Assembly (NCBI GenBank): GCA_963711725.1
Contig: CAVQFO010000027.1
Coordinates: 62,001 to 126,000 of the forward strand
DNA from: CAVQFO01 sp963711725
GTDB taxonomy: Bacteria > Pseudomonadota > Gammaproteobacteria > Nitrococcales > Aquisalimonadaceae
Length of the DNA stretch: 64,000 nucleotides
Direction: 5' to 3'
Part shown: one piece after another, positions 35,147-43,430 of the stretch
Layout of the letters: every line of letters begins with the position of its first letter
Numbering within the stretch: the stretch's first letter is position 1
Position numbers and translations under genes: made by a program
The notes under the pieces: generated by a model
Databases searched by the model: none
Told to the model about the DNA's origin: nothing
Seen by the model: the letters and a program-made list of their open reading frames with translations, nothing else

Positions 35147-36447
35147 CGGCGATCCACGGTCAGATCCAGGAAGTGGGTGGAGCAGGAGATGCAGGGGTCG
35201 TAGTTGCGGATGGCCTGCTCGCAATAGGCCTTGATCTCGTCATCGGGCAGAGACAGCAGCGGCGCCACGTAATGGCTCAGGTCCTGCTCGATCACGGCCT
35301 GGTTCACGGAGGTGGGCGCGACGATCTTGCCGTCCTGGATGATGCCTTGGTCGTCCACGGTGTAGCGGTGGTAGCAGATGCCGCGCGGGGCCTCGGTGGC
35401 GCCGTAACCGGTGCCGGCCCGCGGCGGCACTTCCACACAAGGGGCCGAGGGCTCCTTGTAACGGTCGATGATGCGCAGCGCCTCCTCGCAGGCGAAAATC
35501 ACCTCCACGGCGCGGGCGATGATGCTCTTGAACGGGTTGAAGCAGGCCACACCCAGGCCCGCGGCCTCGGCGGCGGCGCGGGCGCGGGGCGTGAGCTTGT
35601 CGCGGTTGTTGGCATAGCGCGCCAGCGGGCCCATGTGGGCCGGGCCGCGCCCCACCACCCGGCTCTGCAAGGCGGTGGAGTGGGCCACGTGCTCTTCCTT
35701 GAGCACATCGTCGTATTCGCTGATGGGCACATCCATACCCTTGTTCGACACCATGCGTCCTTCGTTGAAGGGATACTCGTCGGGATGGCGCAGGGAGATG
35801 AACTCGTAGTCCTGTTCGAAACGAGGGAACGGCAGCCGGGAAACCAGCCGGGCGGTCTGCTCTGCGGCCTCGACACCCCATTCCAGCTCTTCCACCAGGC
35901 CGCGCAGCTCCGACTTGCTGGGCGCCTTGTAGAACCCGCCAACGCGCACGTTCACCGGATGGATCTCGCGCCCGCCCAGCAGGGACATGATGCTGTTGCC
36001 CAGCTTCTTCAGGCGCAGGGCGCTGCGTACCAGCTCGGGGTAGTCCCGGCCCATGGCGATGGCATCGGGATAGTCCATGAAATCGGGGGCGTGGAGCATG
36101 TAGATGTGCAGCACGTGGCTTTCGATCCACTCGCCGCAGTAGAGCAGGCGGCGCAGGTCGCGGAGCTGGGGGATTTCGGTGCCGGGGCTGGCGCCGGCGA
36201 TGGATTCCATGGCGTGAGACGAACTCATCATGTAGGCCACCGGGCAGATGCCGCAGATGCGGGCCGTGATGTCCGGCGCCTCGGTGAAATAGCGGCCGCG
36301 CAGAAAGCCCTCGAAGAACCGCGGCGGCTCGAAGATCCGCAGCTCGCACGCCTCCACCTGATCCCCCTGGCTGCGGATGTAGAGCGCGCCTTCGCCTTCG
36401 ACCCGGGCCAGGTAATCCACGCTGATGGTACGGGTCTCGTCACTCAT
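35143..36447 (-). CDS. hydA: [NiFe]-hydrogenase large (alpha) subunit, group 3b-type
   Basis: Catalytic subunit carrying the NiFe centre. It has 434 residues. The L1 motif is ARICGICPVAYM and the L2 motif DPCISCSTHFLDL near the C-terminus, so all four nickel-ligand cysteines are present. EGEGALYIRSQGDQVEACELRIFEPPRFFEGFLRG is typical of NAD(P)-linked (sulf)hydrogenase alpha subunits. A 14-residue tail after the L2 His (HFLDLTVDRR region) is the expected protease target. It overlaps the small subunit by eight bases and the protease by four. It reversibly couples H2 and NAD(P)H with HydB, G and D. Confidence 0.93.
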   Translation of the reverse strand: MSDETRTISVDYLARVEGEGALYIRSQGDQVEACELRIFEPPRFFEGFLRGRYFTEAPDITARICGICPVAYMMSSSHAMESIAGASPGTEIPQLRDLRRLLYCGEWIESHVLHIYMLHAPDFMDYPDAIAMGRDYPELVRSALRLKKLGNSIMSLLGGREIHPVNVRVGGFYKAPSKSELRGLVEELEWGVEAAEQTARLVSRLPFPRFEQDYEFISLRHPDEYPFNEGRMVSNKGMDVPISEYDDVLKEEHVAHSTALQSRVVGRGPAHMGPLARYANNRDKLTPRARAAAEAAGLGVACFNPFKSIIARAVEVIFACEEALRIIDRYKEPSAPCVEVPPRAGTGYGATEAPRGICYHRYTVDDQGIIQDGKIVAPTSVNQAVIEQDLSHYVAPLLSLPDDEIKAYCEQAIRNYDPCISCSTHFLDLTVDRR

Positions 36448-37213
36448 GGCGATCGCTCTCCCGCCGGAAGGCTTCGGCGTGGGTGTTGAAGGTACTGTAG
36501 AAGCGGGCCAACTCCGGGCCGCTCATGCCCAGGGCCTCGAGCTTGCCACTCAGGGATTCGGGATTGGCGCTTTCCTTGGGGCCGAAGCAGCCGTAACAGC
36601 CGCGATTGTAACTGGGACAAAGGGCGCCACAGCCGGCCTGGGTCACCGGGCCGAGACAGGGCGTGCCGTGAGCCACCAGCACACAGGGGTTGCCCCGCCG
36701 CTTGCACTCCTCGCACACGCTGTAGGTGGGCACGTTGGGTTTGCGGGCATTGAGGAAGGCGTTGAGCACTTCCACCAGCTGCGCCTTGTTGATGGGACAG
36801 CCCCGCAGTTCGAAATCCACCTGCACATGCTCGGCGATGGGCGTGGAGGTCGCCAGGGTATCGATGTATTCCGGATGGGCGTAGACCACGCCGGTCAGCT
36901 CGCGAATGTCCCGCGAGTTGCGCAGGGCCTGAATGCCGCCGGCGGTGGCGCAGGCACCGATGGTGATCAGCACCCGGGATTCCTCGCGGACCTTGCGGAT
37001 ACGTTCCCGGTCGTGGGGAGTGGTGACGGAACCTTCCACCAGGGAGACGTCATAGGGGCCCGGCTGCATGTTGCTCGAGGCCTCGGGGAAATAGGCGATC
37101 TCCACCCGGTCCGCCAGGGCCAGCAGCTCATCCTCGCAGTCCAGCAGGCTGAGCTGGCAGCCGTCGCAGGAGGCGAACTTCCAGACGGCGAGCTTGGGTC
37201 GATAGGTGCTCAT
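36440..37213 (-). CDS. hydD: [NiFe]-hydrogenase small (delta) subunit
   Basis: Electron-transfer subunit next to HydA, 257 residues. The proximal cluster ligands are in KFASCDGCQLSLLDCEDELL, GACATAGGIQ and GTPCLGPVTQAGCGALCPSYNRGCYGCFGP. An additional cysteine set (YSVCEECKRRGNPCVL) suggests further iron-sulfur sites. There is no Tat signal, which agrees with a cytoplasmic group 3 enzyme. One base separates its start from the HydG stop. Confidence 0.93.
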   Translation of the reverse strand: MSTYRPKLAVWKFASCDGCQLSLLDCEDELLALADRVEIAYFPEASSNMQPGPYDVSLVEGSVTTPHDRERIRKVREESRVLITIGACATAGGIQALRNSRDIRELTGVVYAHPEYIDTLATSTPIAEHVQVDFELRGCPINKAQLVEVLNAFLNARKPNVPTYSVCEECKRRGNPCVLVAHGTPCLGPVTQAGCGALCPSYNRGCYGCFGPKESANPESLSGKLEALGMSGPELARFYSTFNTHAEAFRRESDRHE

Positions 37214-38059
37214 CTAGAACTCCGATATCCGGAAGAACGGTTCCACCTTGTCGAAGGGGAACACGGGACCGTCCTTGCAGATGAAATAGGGCCCGTACTG
37301 GCAGTGCCCGCAATAGCCCACGGCGCACTTCATGTTGCGCTCCATGGACACGTAGATGTCGGAATCGGCCACGCCCCTTTTCTGCAGGGCCAGCACGGCG
37401 AAGCGCATCATGATCTCCGGCCCGCACATCATGGCCACGGCGTTGGCGGGATCGAAACCGCCCCGCTCGATCAGCTTGGTGACCACACCGATGTTGCCGG
37501 CCCAGCCGGGCGTGGCGCGGTCCACGGTGACTTCGATTTCCAGGTCCAGATGGGAGCGCCACTCCTCGATCTCCTCCCGGAACAGAATGTCCTGGGGCTC
37601 GCGGGTGCCGTAGAACAGGAACACACGGTTGAATTGGTCCCGATTACGCAGCGCCTCGTACATCACCGGCCGCAGCGGCGCCATGCCGATGCCGCCGGTA
37701 ATCACGAGCAGATCCTTGCCGTGGGCCGCTTCCACCGGCCAGGCCGAGCCGAACGGCCCGCGCACGCCCACTTCATCGCCGGGCTGCATGGCCTGCATGG
37801 CGCGGGTCACGGTGCCCACGGCGCGGATGGTGTGAACCAGTTTCTCCGAATCGGCCGGATCGCCGCTGATGGAGATCGGCACCTCGCCCACGCCATAGTG
37901 GTAGAGCATGTTGAACTGGCCGGGCCGGAATTCCAGCGGGCCGCCGTCCACCGGGTCGAGCGTCCAGGTATAAACCTCGCCGCTGCCGTTCTCCTGGCGC
38001 ACCGAGGCGATTCGAAAGCGCCGGGGGATCATCGGGTCCTCGGCCGGCACCACACTCAT
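37214..38059 (-). CDS. hydG: Hydrogenase gamma subunit, FAD/NAD(P)-binding
   Basis: A 281-residue ferredoxin-reductase-like subunit that passes electrons to NAD(P). The FAD domain has FRPGQFNMLYHYGVGEVPISISGDP (RPGQ and the S-I-S flavin motif). The NAD(P) domain has VITGGIGMAPLRPVMYEAL and a CGPE motif. A [2Fe-2S] site follows near the C-terminus (MKCAVGYCGHCQYGPYFICKDG). This is the arrangement of HydG in sulfhydrogenase/group 3b enzymes. It overlaps the cyclic-nucleotide-domain gene by four bases. Confidence 0.93.
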   Translation of the reverse strand: MSVVPAEDPMIPRRFRIASVRQENGSGEVYTWTLDPVDGGPLEFRPGQFNMLYHYGVGEVPISISGDPADSEKLVHTIRAVGTVTRAMQAMQPGDEVGVRGPFGSAWPVEAAHGKDLLVITGGIGMAPLRPVMYEALRNRDQFNRVFLFYGTREPQDILFREEIEEWRSHLDLEIEVTVDRATPGWAGNIGVVTKLIERGGFDPANAVAMMCGPEIMMRFAVLALQKRGVADSDIYVSMERNMKCAVGYCGHCQYGPYFICKDGPVFPFDKVEPFFRISEF

Positions 38060-38538
38060 CGCTGGGCTCCGGGTTTCGGACCGTAGACATCGAGCATCTG
38101 GAAGCGGGCCGAGCTGATCCGCTGGGCCATCACATCCACCAGACGGCGCAGCACCGCATAACCCACGGCGGGATCATGGTCCATGAGCTCGCGCAGGCAG
38201 CCGGCGTCGAACAGGATGGTTTCGGTGGGCTCCACGGCGCGGGCGTCGAAATGCCAGACGTGAGGCGGCACGAACCAGGACCAGCCCAGGGCATCGCCTG
38301 CCCGCAGGGTCTCCACGGCCGAGCGGCCCTTGCCGGGGACCGACACGGTCAACTGCACGTGGCCCTTGAGGATCAACTGAAAGGTCTCTGCATCCTGATG
38401 CTGGCGGATCAGATAGTCGTCGGCGGCATAGCTCCCCTTGCGGGCGCAACCGGCCAGCGCCTGTATCTCCGGAGCCGACAGCCCCTCGAAAAACGGCTGC
38501 CGCGCAATCATCGCGGCCAGGGAAACGTCTTCGGTCAT
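38056..38538 (-). CDS. Cyclic-nucleotide-binding-domain protein within the hydrogenase operon
   Basis: A 160-residue protein that is almost only a CRP-type cNMP-binding domain: IARQPFFEGLSAPEIQALAGCARKGSYAADDYLIRQ...LILKGHVQLTV...VETLRAGDALGWSW, with the phosphate-binding-cassette region about 80-100. No helix-turn-helix follows, so it is not a complete transcription factor. The ATG at 38538 overlaps the hydB stop, and the end overlaps hydG. It is therefore embedded in the operon and probably acts on the hydrogenase by contact. It could be a redox- or nucleotide-sensing regulatory subunit; this is inference. Confidence 0.88.
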   Translation of the reverse strand: MTEDVSLAAMIARQPFFEGLSAPEIQALAGCARKGSYAADDYLIRQHQDAETFQLILKGHVQLTVSVPGKGRSAVETLRAGDALGWSWFVPPHVWHFDARAVEPTETILFDAGCLRELMDHDPAVGYAVLRRLVDVMAQRISSARFQMLDVYGPKPGAQR

Positions 38539-39659
38539 GATTGCTTCCTCCGGTCGTCGGCGCGGATGGCCGCGACCTCCTCCGTGATGTCGATCCCCAC
38601 CGGACACCAGCTGATGCAGCGGCCGCAGCCCACGCAGCCGGAGCTGCCGAACTGGTCGTACCAACTGGCAAGCTTGTGGGTCATCCACTGGCGGTAGCGG
38701 GACTCGGTGCTGCTGCGCACGCTGCCGCCGGCGATGTAGGAAAAATCCTGGTTGAAGCACGAATCCCAGCGGCGCACCCGCTCGGCGCCGCCGCCATCCA
38801 GATCGGTCACGTCCTCAACCGTGGAGCAGAAACAGGTGGGGCAGACCAGGGTGCAGTTGGCGCAGCTCAGGCAGCGGTCGGCCACGTCCGCCCAGCGGGA
38901 GTGCTCCAGGTTGCCGTAGAGCAGTTCCTTGATGTCGGCCGTATCCATGGCGCGGCCCATCTGGCGGACGGCATTGGCCGTGGCCGTCTCGGCGGCAGCC
39001 TTGTGCGCGGCCTCGGCCACCGCCGGCCCCAGCTCGGCCAGCACATCCCGACCGTCGTCGCTGCCGGCCTCCAGGGTGAAATAGTGGTCGTCGCCTTCGA
39101 GGATCTCGGTCAGCGCCAGATCGAAACCGCTTTCGGCGCGCGGGCCGGTGTTCATGGACACGCAGAAACACGTTCCCCGAGCCTCGGCGCAATTCACGGC
39201 GACGATGAAGCTGGCTCTGCGCCGCCGGCCGTAGGCACTGTCGGCCAGAGCCCCGCCCGTAAAAACCGTGTCCTGGATCTGGATGGCGTGCAGCTCGCAG
39301 CTACGGACGCCGATGAACGCCCGCTGGGCATCCTCCGGCGACTGTTCCTGCAGCGCGTAGCCGTGGTCTTCGCGATGGGCGCGGAACACGGTCTGCACCG
39401 GCGGGAAGAGGTACTTCTTCCACGACTGAGGCCCAACCACATAGCCGAACAAGGCCTTGTCGTCCCGGCGTTTCACCCGGTAGTGCCCGGCCTCGTGCTC
39501 GTCGGTCCAGCCTTCGGGCAGGTCCGCCGTGGATTCGATGGTGTCGTAGACGATGGCCTGATCCCGCAGGCGCGGGCCCACCAGTTCATAGCCCCTTCGC
39601 TGGAGCACGCTGAACAGGGTGTCCAGACCGGACCGGTCAATCACAAATGCGTCGCTCAT
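38535..39659 (-). CDS. hydB: Hydrogenase beta subunit, 4Fe-4S dicluster protein
   Basis: A 374-residue iron-sulfur subunit, the first gene of the operon. The N-terminal part (about 1-230) includes FIGVRSCELHAIQIQDTVF and NCAEARGTCFCVSMNTGP. The C-terminal ferredoxin-type clusters are CLSCANCTLVCPTCFCST and CVGCGRCISWCPVGID. The same layout is found in sulfhydrogenase beta subunits (HydB) and anaerobic sulfite reductase AsrA. The ATG at 39659 is used because the longer frame adds only leader sequence. An FNR-type promoter lies upstream at 39775-39816. Confidence 0.92.
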   Translation of the reverse strand: MSDAFVIDRSGLDTLFSVLQRRGYELVGPRLRDQAIVYDTIESTADLPEGWTDEHEAGHYRVKRRDDKALFGYVVGPQSWKKYLFPPVQTVFRAHREDHGYALQEQSPEDAQRAFIGVRSCELHAIQIQDTVFTGGALADSAYGRRRRASFIVAVNCAEARGTCFCVSMNTGPRAESGFDLALTEILEGDDHYFTLEAGSDDGRDVLAELGPAVAEAAHKAAAETATANAVRQMGRAMDTADIKELLYGNLEHSRWADVADRCLSCANCTLVCPTCFCSTVEDVTDLDGGGAERVRRWDSCFNQDFSYIAGGSVRSSTESRYRQWMTHKLASWYDQFGSSGCVGCGRCISWCPVGIDITEEVAAIRADDRRKQS

Positions 39660-39774
39660 GGGCGGCGATTCCGGCTGTTGATTGAAAGCTGTGTCACGTC
39701 CGTGTCCATTGGTCGCGTCCGCTCCGCAGGGCGGCCGCAATGGCTGTTGTGGTTATGAACTTCCCCTGAATGGC

Positions 39775-39816
39775 ACGATAGCGAAGGCGCCGTACAGCGA
39801 TATTGATCGGGATCAA
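39775..39816 (-). promoter_or_regulatory. FNR-type class II promoter of the hydrogenase operon
   Basis: TTGATCGGGATCAA at 39803-39816 is a perfect TTGAT-N4-ATCAA FNR/Anr box. Reading toward hydB on the minus strand, exactly 22 bases separate it from TATCGT (39780-39775), a passable -10 hexamer. This puts the box centre at -41.5, the class II activator position. The start would be about 39768, some 110 bases before hydB. This predicts anaerobic induction. The rest of the 350-base gap 39660-40009 holds only the repeat at 39892. Confidence 0.75.
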
Positions 39817-39891
39817 GATCGGCGCCGGCCGACCTTAACCGGGTGCTGACGGACTGGCGCTGCGCAATCCGGGGATCCGATCGGGGCTGAA

Positions 39892-39969
39892 ACCACAGAG
39901 GACACCGAGTTACGCGGAGAAAACCAGGGATTCGTCTTGTCCTCCGTGAAACTCTGTATCCTCTGTGGT
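39892..39969. repeat. ACAGAG-type inverted pair (78 bases)
   Basis: ACCACAGAGGACACCGAG... is mirrored by ...AACTCTGTATCCTCTGTGGT. It has the same family and length as 26476-26553. It lies between the divergently placed hydrogenase promoter and the ackA 3' end. Confidence 0.8.
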
Positions 39970-40009
39970 GAGACTCCCCCGCGGGAACGACCGCCGCGCT
40001 CCGGCATTT

Positions 40010-41185
40010 CTATGGCCCCAGGACCGCCAGGGTGTGGCGGGCAATGGTCAGCTCTTCGTTGGTGGGGATCACCAAGGCCGATACTCGGCTTCCCGAGCCG
40101 CTGATGCGTTCATCAGTCCGTTCGTTCGCAGCCTCGTCCAGTTCCAGGCCGAGCCATTCGCAGGCGCGGGCAATGCCGGCACGCACCGGCACGGCGTGTT
40201 CGCCGATCCCGGCGGTGAACACCAGGGCGTCCAGCCCGCCCAGTGCCGCGGCCAGTGAACCGATCTCGCGGGTTGCTCTGTAAACAAACAGGTCCACTGC
40301 GTCCCGGGCTGAGGCCTCATGGCTCTCCAGCAGGCGGCGCATGTCGGAACTTACGCCGGACATCCCCAACAGGCCGCTCTTTCGGTAAAGCAGGTCTTCC
40401 ACATGATCCGCATCGAGCCCTTCGTGCTGGAACATGTACAGCACCACGCCGGGGTCCAGATTGCCGCAGCGTTTGCCCATGGGCAGGCCGTCCAGGGCGG
40501 TGAATCCCATGGTGGTGGCGATGCTCACACCGTCCTTCATGGCGCACATGCTGGCGCCATTGCCCAAATGGGCGACAATCACCCGGCCGCCGGCCAGGTC
40601 CGGGTAGCGCTCGGCCAGGGTCTGGGCGATGTATTCGTAGGAAAGGCCGTGAAAACCGTAGCGCAGCACGCCCTGCTCGGTGTAGCTGCGCGGCAGCGCG
40701 AACCACTGGGCCACCTCCGGCTGGCGGCGATGGAAGGCGGTGTCGAAACAGGCCACCTGCGGCAGATGCGGCCGCAAGCGGCGGACCGCTTTCACCGCAG
40801 CCAGGTTGTGGGGTTGATGCAAGGGGGCCAGGGGGACGAATTCCTCCAGGCGCTGCAGCAGTTGGTCGTCGATCAGCAGGGGTTCGGCGTAGTTGGGACC
40901 GCCATGGACCACGCGGTGGCCCACGCCCCGCAGCTCGATGCCGTCAAGCCGGTTTTCCAGCCAATGCAGAATGCGGTCCAGGGCCTTTTCATGGTCGTTG
41001 GACTCCAGCTGGTCGTCGACCAGGACCTGGCCGTCGGTGTCGCGAATATGCAGCAACGGCTCGGCCGTTCCCAAGCCTTCGGCCAGCACCTTGTAGCGCG
41101 GCACCGGGTCGGTGCCTTCGGCCACCACATGCACCGCGGCCTTGATGCTGGACGAGCCGGCATTGATGATCAGCAGGCCGTTCAT
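40010..41185 (-). CDS. ackA: Acetate kinase
   Basis: Interconverts acetyl phosphate + ADP and acetate + ATP. It has 391 residues. Signatures are LIINAGSSSIKAAV at the start, GHRVVHGGPNY, FDTAFHRRQPEVA, HLGNGASMCAMKDGVSIATTMGFTALDGLPMGKRCGNLDPG and FTAGIGEH. The ATG at 41185 overlaps the Pta-like gene stop by four bases, so the two are coupled. Together they form an acetyl-CoA to acetate/ATP branch. The ASKHA fold is complete, with no missing catalytic residues noticed. Confidence 0.96.
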   Translation of the reverse strand: MNGLLIINAGSSSIKAAVHVVAEGTDPVPRYKVLAEGLGTAEPLLHIRDTDGQVLVDDQLESNDHEKALDRILHWLENRLDGIELRGVGHRVVHGGPNYAEPLLIDDQLLQRLEEFVPLAPLHQPHNLAAVKAVRRLRPHLPQVACFDTAFHRRQPEVAQWFALPRSYTEQGVLRYGFHGLSYEYIAQTLAERYPDLAGGRVIVAHLGNGASMCAMKDGVSIATTMGFTALDGLPMGKRCGNLDPGVVLYMFQHEGLDADHVEDLLYRKSGLLGMSGVSSDMRRLLESHEASARDAVDLFVYRATREIGSLAAALGGLDALVFTAGIGEHAVPVRAGIARACEWLGLELDEAANERTDERISGSGSRVSALVIPTNEELTIARHTLAVLGP

Positions 41186-42591
41186 GAAGAAATCTTCGTC
41201 TGTTTGCGTCGGGCATCGGCCATCAGCAGAGCGATGGCGCAGGCGGCAATTCTCGAGAACACGTCGTCGGCGCGGCTGGTAAGCACCAGCGGCACCCGGG
41301 CGCCCACCACGATGCCCGCGGCCTCCGCGTCGGCAAGGTAATGCAGCTGCTTGCCGATCATGTTGGCCGACTCCAGATCCGGCGCCAGCAGGATATCGGC
41401 CTTGCCGGCCACCTCGGATTTGATGTGCTTGGTACGGGCGGCCGCCTCGGACACCGCGTTGTCGAAGGCCAGGGGCCCGTCCAACAGGCCGCCGGTAATC
41501 TGCCCGCGATCGGCCATCTTGCACATGGCCGCGGCGTCCAGGGTGGACTGGATCACCGGATTCACCTCCTCGGTGGCGGAGAGAATGGCGACCTTGGGGG
41601 TCTCGATGCCCAGGGTCTGGGCCAGGTCGATGGCGTTCTGGCAGATATCCACCTTGGTGGCCAGATCCGGGAAGATGTTCAGAGCGGAATCAGTGATCAG
41701 CAGGGGCCGGGGATAGGTGGGCACGTCCATCACCCAGACGTGGCTCATGCGCCGGGCCGTGCGCACGCCGGAACCCTTCTGGACGATGGGGTGCATGAAC
41801 TCGTCCGTATGCAGGGCGCCCTTCATCAGGCAGCCCACCTCCAGGTTGCGGGCCAGTTCCACCGCCTTTTCAGCTGCGGCGTGGCTGTGCTCCGTGGAAA
41901 CGATGCGATAGTCGTTGATGTCCACACCGTGTTCTTCGGCCACGGACCGGATCTTGGCCTCCGGCCCCACCAGCACGGGCACGATCAGATTTTGCTCGGC
42001 GGCCCGCACCGCGCCCACCAGGGAAAACTCATCCACCGGGTGCACCACCGCGGTGGTTACCGGCTCCAGATCCTGGGCCAGGCCCAGGAGACGGTGCAGC
42101 TGCCTGCGCTTGCCCACGCCACTGAAGTCCGCGCTGCCCAGATCTGCCGCTTCCTGGTGCAGTTTCTGGGCGGGGGCGGCCACCAGCACCGTGCCGCTGA
42201 TCACCACTTGGCCGGTATCGTTGGTCGCGCGACATCCCATCAGCACACTGCTGCCGTCGGAACCCTTCTCCCGGACCGAGACCTCCACACTCACCGTGTC
42301 GCCGATCTGCACCGGATGGTGATAGGTGAAGTCCTCCTCCAGGATCCGGCTGCCGGGACCCGGGAGCTCAGTGCCGATCAGTGTGGCGATCAGCGACGTG
42401 CCCCACATGCCGTGGGTGATCACGCCGTGGTAGAGATCGCTGGTGGCGAAGTCCCGGGTCATGTGTTCGGGATTCATGGCCGCCGAGCTGCCCGCGAAGA
42501 CCCTCAGGTCTTCCAGGGTCAGCCGCCGTTCCAGGCCGGCGGTATCGCCGACGTTCAACTCGGGAAAGGTCTTGTTTTCGATGTAGCCCAC
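41182..42591 (-). CDS. Bifunctional MaoC-like hydratase / phosphate acyltransferase
   Basis: A 469-residue fusion. Residues about 5-140 are a MaoC/hot-dog (R)-enoyl-CoA-hydratase-like domain (GLERRLTLEDLRVFAGSSAAMNPEHMTRDFA...GVITHGMWGTSLIATLIGTELPGPGS), retaining the hydratase-type Asn and His. Residues about 160-465 are a PTA/PTB phosphate acyltransferase domain (TTAVVHPVDEFSLVGAVRAAEQ, GSGVRTARRMSHVWVMDVP, GGLLDGPLAFDNAVS). It probably makes acetyl or butyryl phosphate for AckA. The hydratase part could feed 3-hydroxyacyl-CoA to PhaC. Substrate chain length cannot be read from sequence. Confidence 0.9.
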   Translation of the reverse strand: MGYIENKTFPELNVGDTAGLERRLTLEDLRVFAGSSAAMNPEHMTRDFATSDLYHGVITHGMWGTSLIATLIGTELPGPGSRILEEDFTYHHPVQIGDTVSVEVSVREKGSDGSSVLMGCRATNDTGQVVISGTVLVAAPAQKLHQEAADLGSADFSGVGKRRQLHRLLGLAQDLEPVTTAVVHPVDEFSLVGAVRAAEQNLIVPVLVGPEAKIRSVAEEHGVDINDYRIVSTEHSHAAAEKAVELARNLEVGCLMKGALHTDEFMHPIVQKGSGVRTARRMSHVWVMDVPTYPRPLLITDSALNIFPDLATKVDICQNAIDLAQTLGIETPKVAILSATEEVNPVIQSTLDAAAMCKMADRGQITGGLLDGPLAFDNAVSEAAARTKHIKSEVAGKADILLAPDLESANMIGKQLHYLADAEAAGIVVGARVPLVLTSRADDVFSRIAACAIALLMADARRKQTKISS

Positions 42592-42633
42592 GGTGTCGTG
42601 TCCTGTATCGGAGGGTTCGGAAAGCCGGGTGGC

Positions 42634-43407
42634 TCAAGCGACGATGTTGTAGCCCGCATCCACGTAGATGAGGTTTCCGGTCAGCGTTCGGGCTTGATCG
42701 CCCACCAGCAGCGCGGCGGTGGCCGCCACGTCGTTGATGTCGGCCAGTTGATGCTGCGGGGCGCGTTCGGCGGCGCGCTCCATGAGTTCGTCGAAGCGGT
42801 TCAGTCCCGAGGCGGCCCGGGTCTTCAGGGGCCCCGGTGAGAGGGCGTGGACCCGGATGCGCTTCGAACCCAGCTCGGCGGCCATGTAGCGCACGGACGA
42901 CTCCAAGGCGGCCTTCACCGGGCCCATGAGGTTGTAGTCCTCCACGACCTTCTCCGCGCCGTAGAAGGTCACGGTGAGCAGGCAGCCGCCATCGGCCATG
43001 AGCGGCTCGGCGAGCCGGGCCATGCGGATGAACGAATGGCAGGAGACGTCCATGGCCATCGAAAACCCGTCTTGGGATGAATCCACCAGCCGGCCGTGCA
43101 AGTCCTCGCGGGGCGCGTAGGCGATGGAGTGAAGCAGAAAGTCCAGCTTCCCCCAATGCCCCTGAATGCGCTCGAACACGGACTCGAGCTGATCGGGCTC
43201 GCGCACGTCGCAGGGCAGAACAAGCCCCGCATCCAGGTCCTCGGCCAAAGGCCGAACGTAGGGCTCGGCCTTGGCGTTGAGGTAGGTGATCGCAAGATCC
43301 GCCCCCAGCTCGCGAAACTGACGTGCGCAAGCGTAGGCGATGCTCTGCTCGTTGGCGATCCCCACGACCAAGCCCTTCTTGCCCTCCAAGCTGCCGAATT
43401 GTCCCAC
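42634..43407 (-). CDS. fabI: Enoyl-ACP reductase FabI
   Basis: NADH-dependent reduction of enoyl-ACP in fatty-acid synthesis. It is an SDR fold of 257 residues with GIANEQSIAYACARQF (the FabI nucleotide motif), LLHSIAYAPREDL, and the catalytic Tyr-x6-Lys in DYNLMGPVKAALES. The ending LIYVDAGYNIVA is typical. It sits between the MaoC-Pta gene and phaC in one direction, with gaps of 42 and 23 bases. This suggests an operon joining acyl-chain reduction, storage and acetate formation. It may be a second FabI specialised for this pathway, which the window cannot show. Confidence 0.93.
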   Translation of the reverse strand: MGQFGSLEGKKGLVVGIANEQSIAYACARQFRELGADLAITYLNAKAEPYVRPLAEDLDAGLVLPCDVREPDQLESVFERIQGHWGKLDFLLHSIAYAPREDLHGRLVDSSQDGFSMAMDVSCHSFIRMARLAEPLMADGGCLLTVTFYGAEKVVEDYNLMGPVKAALESSVRYMAAELGSKRIRVHALSPGPLKTRAASGLNRFDELMERAAERAPQHQLADINDVAATAALLVGDQARTLTGNLIYVDAGYNIVA

Positions 43408-43430
43408 TCAATTGCCCTTTTTCGTTGTTT

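Noticed and set aside
35011..38086. Long plus-strand ORFs opposite the hydrogenase operon
   Set aside because: They mirror hydA, hydD and hydG codon by codon, with composition typical of antisense frames in GC-rich DNA. All hydrogenase motifs are on the minus strand.
41182..42591. Frameshift or assembly artefact joining a MaoC gene and a Pta gene
   Set aside because: The frame is continuous with good coding sequence through the linker, and this fusion is a known protein type.
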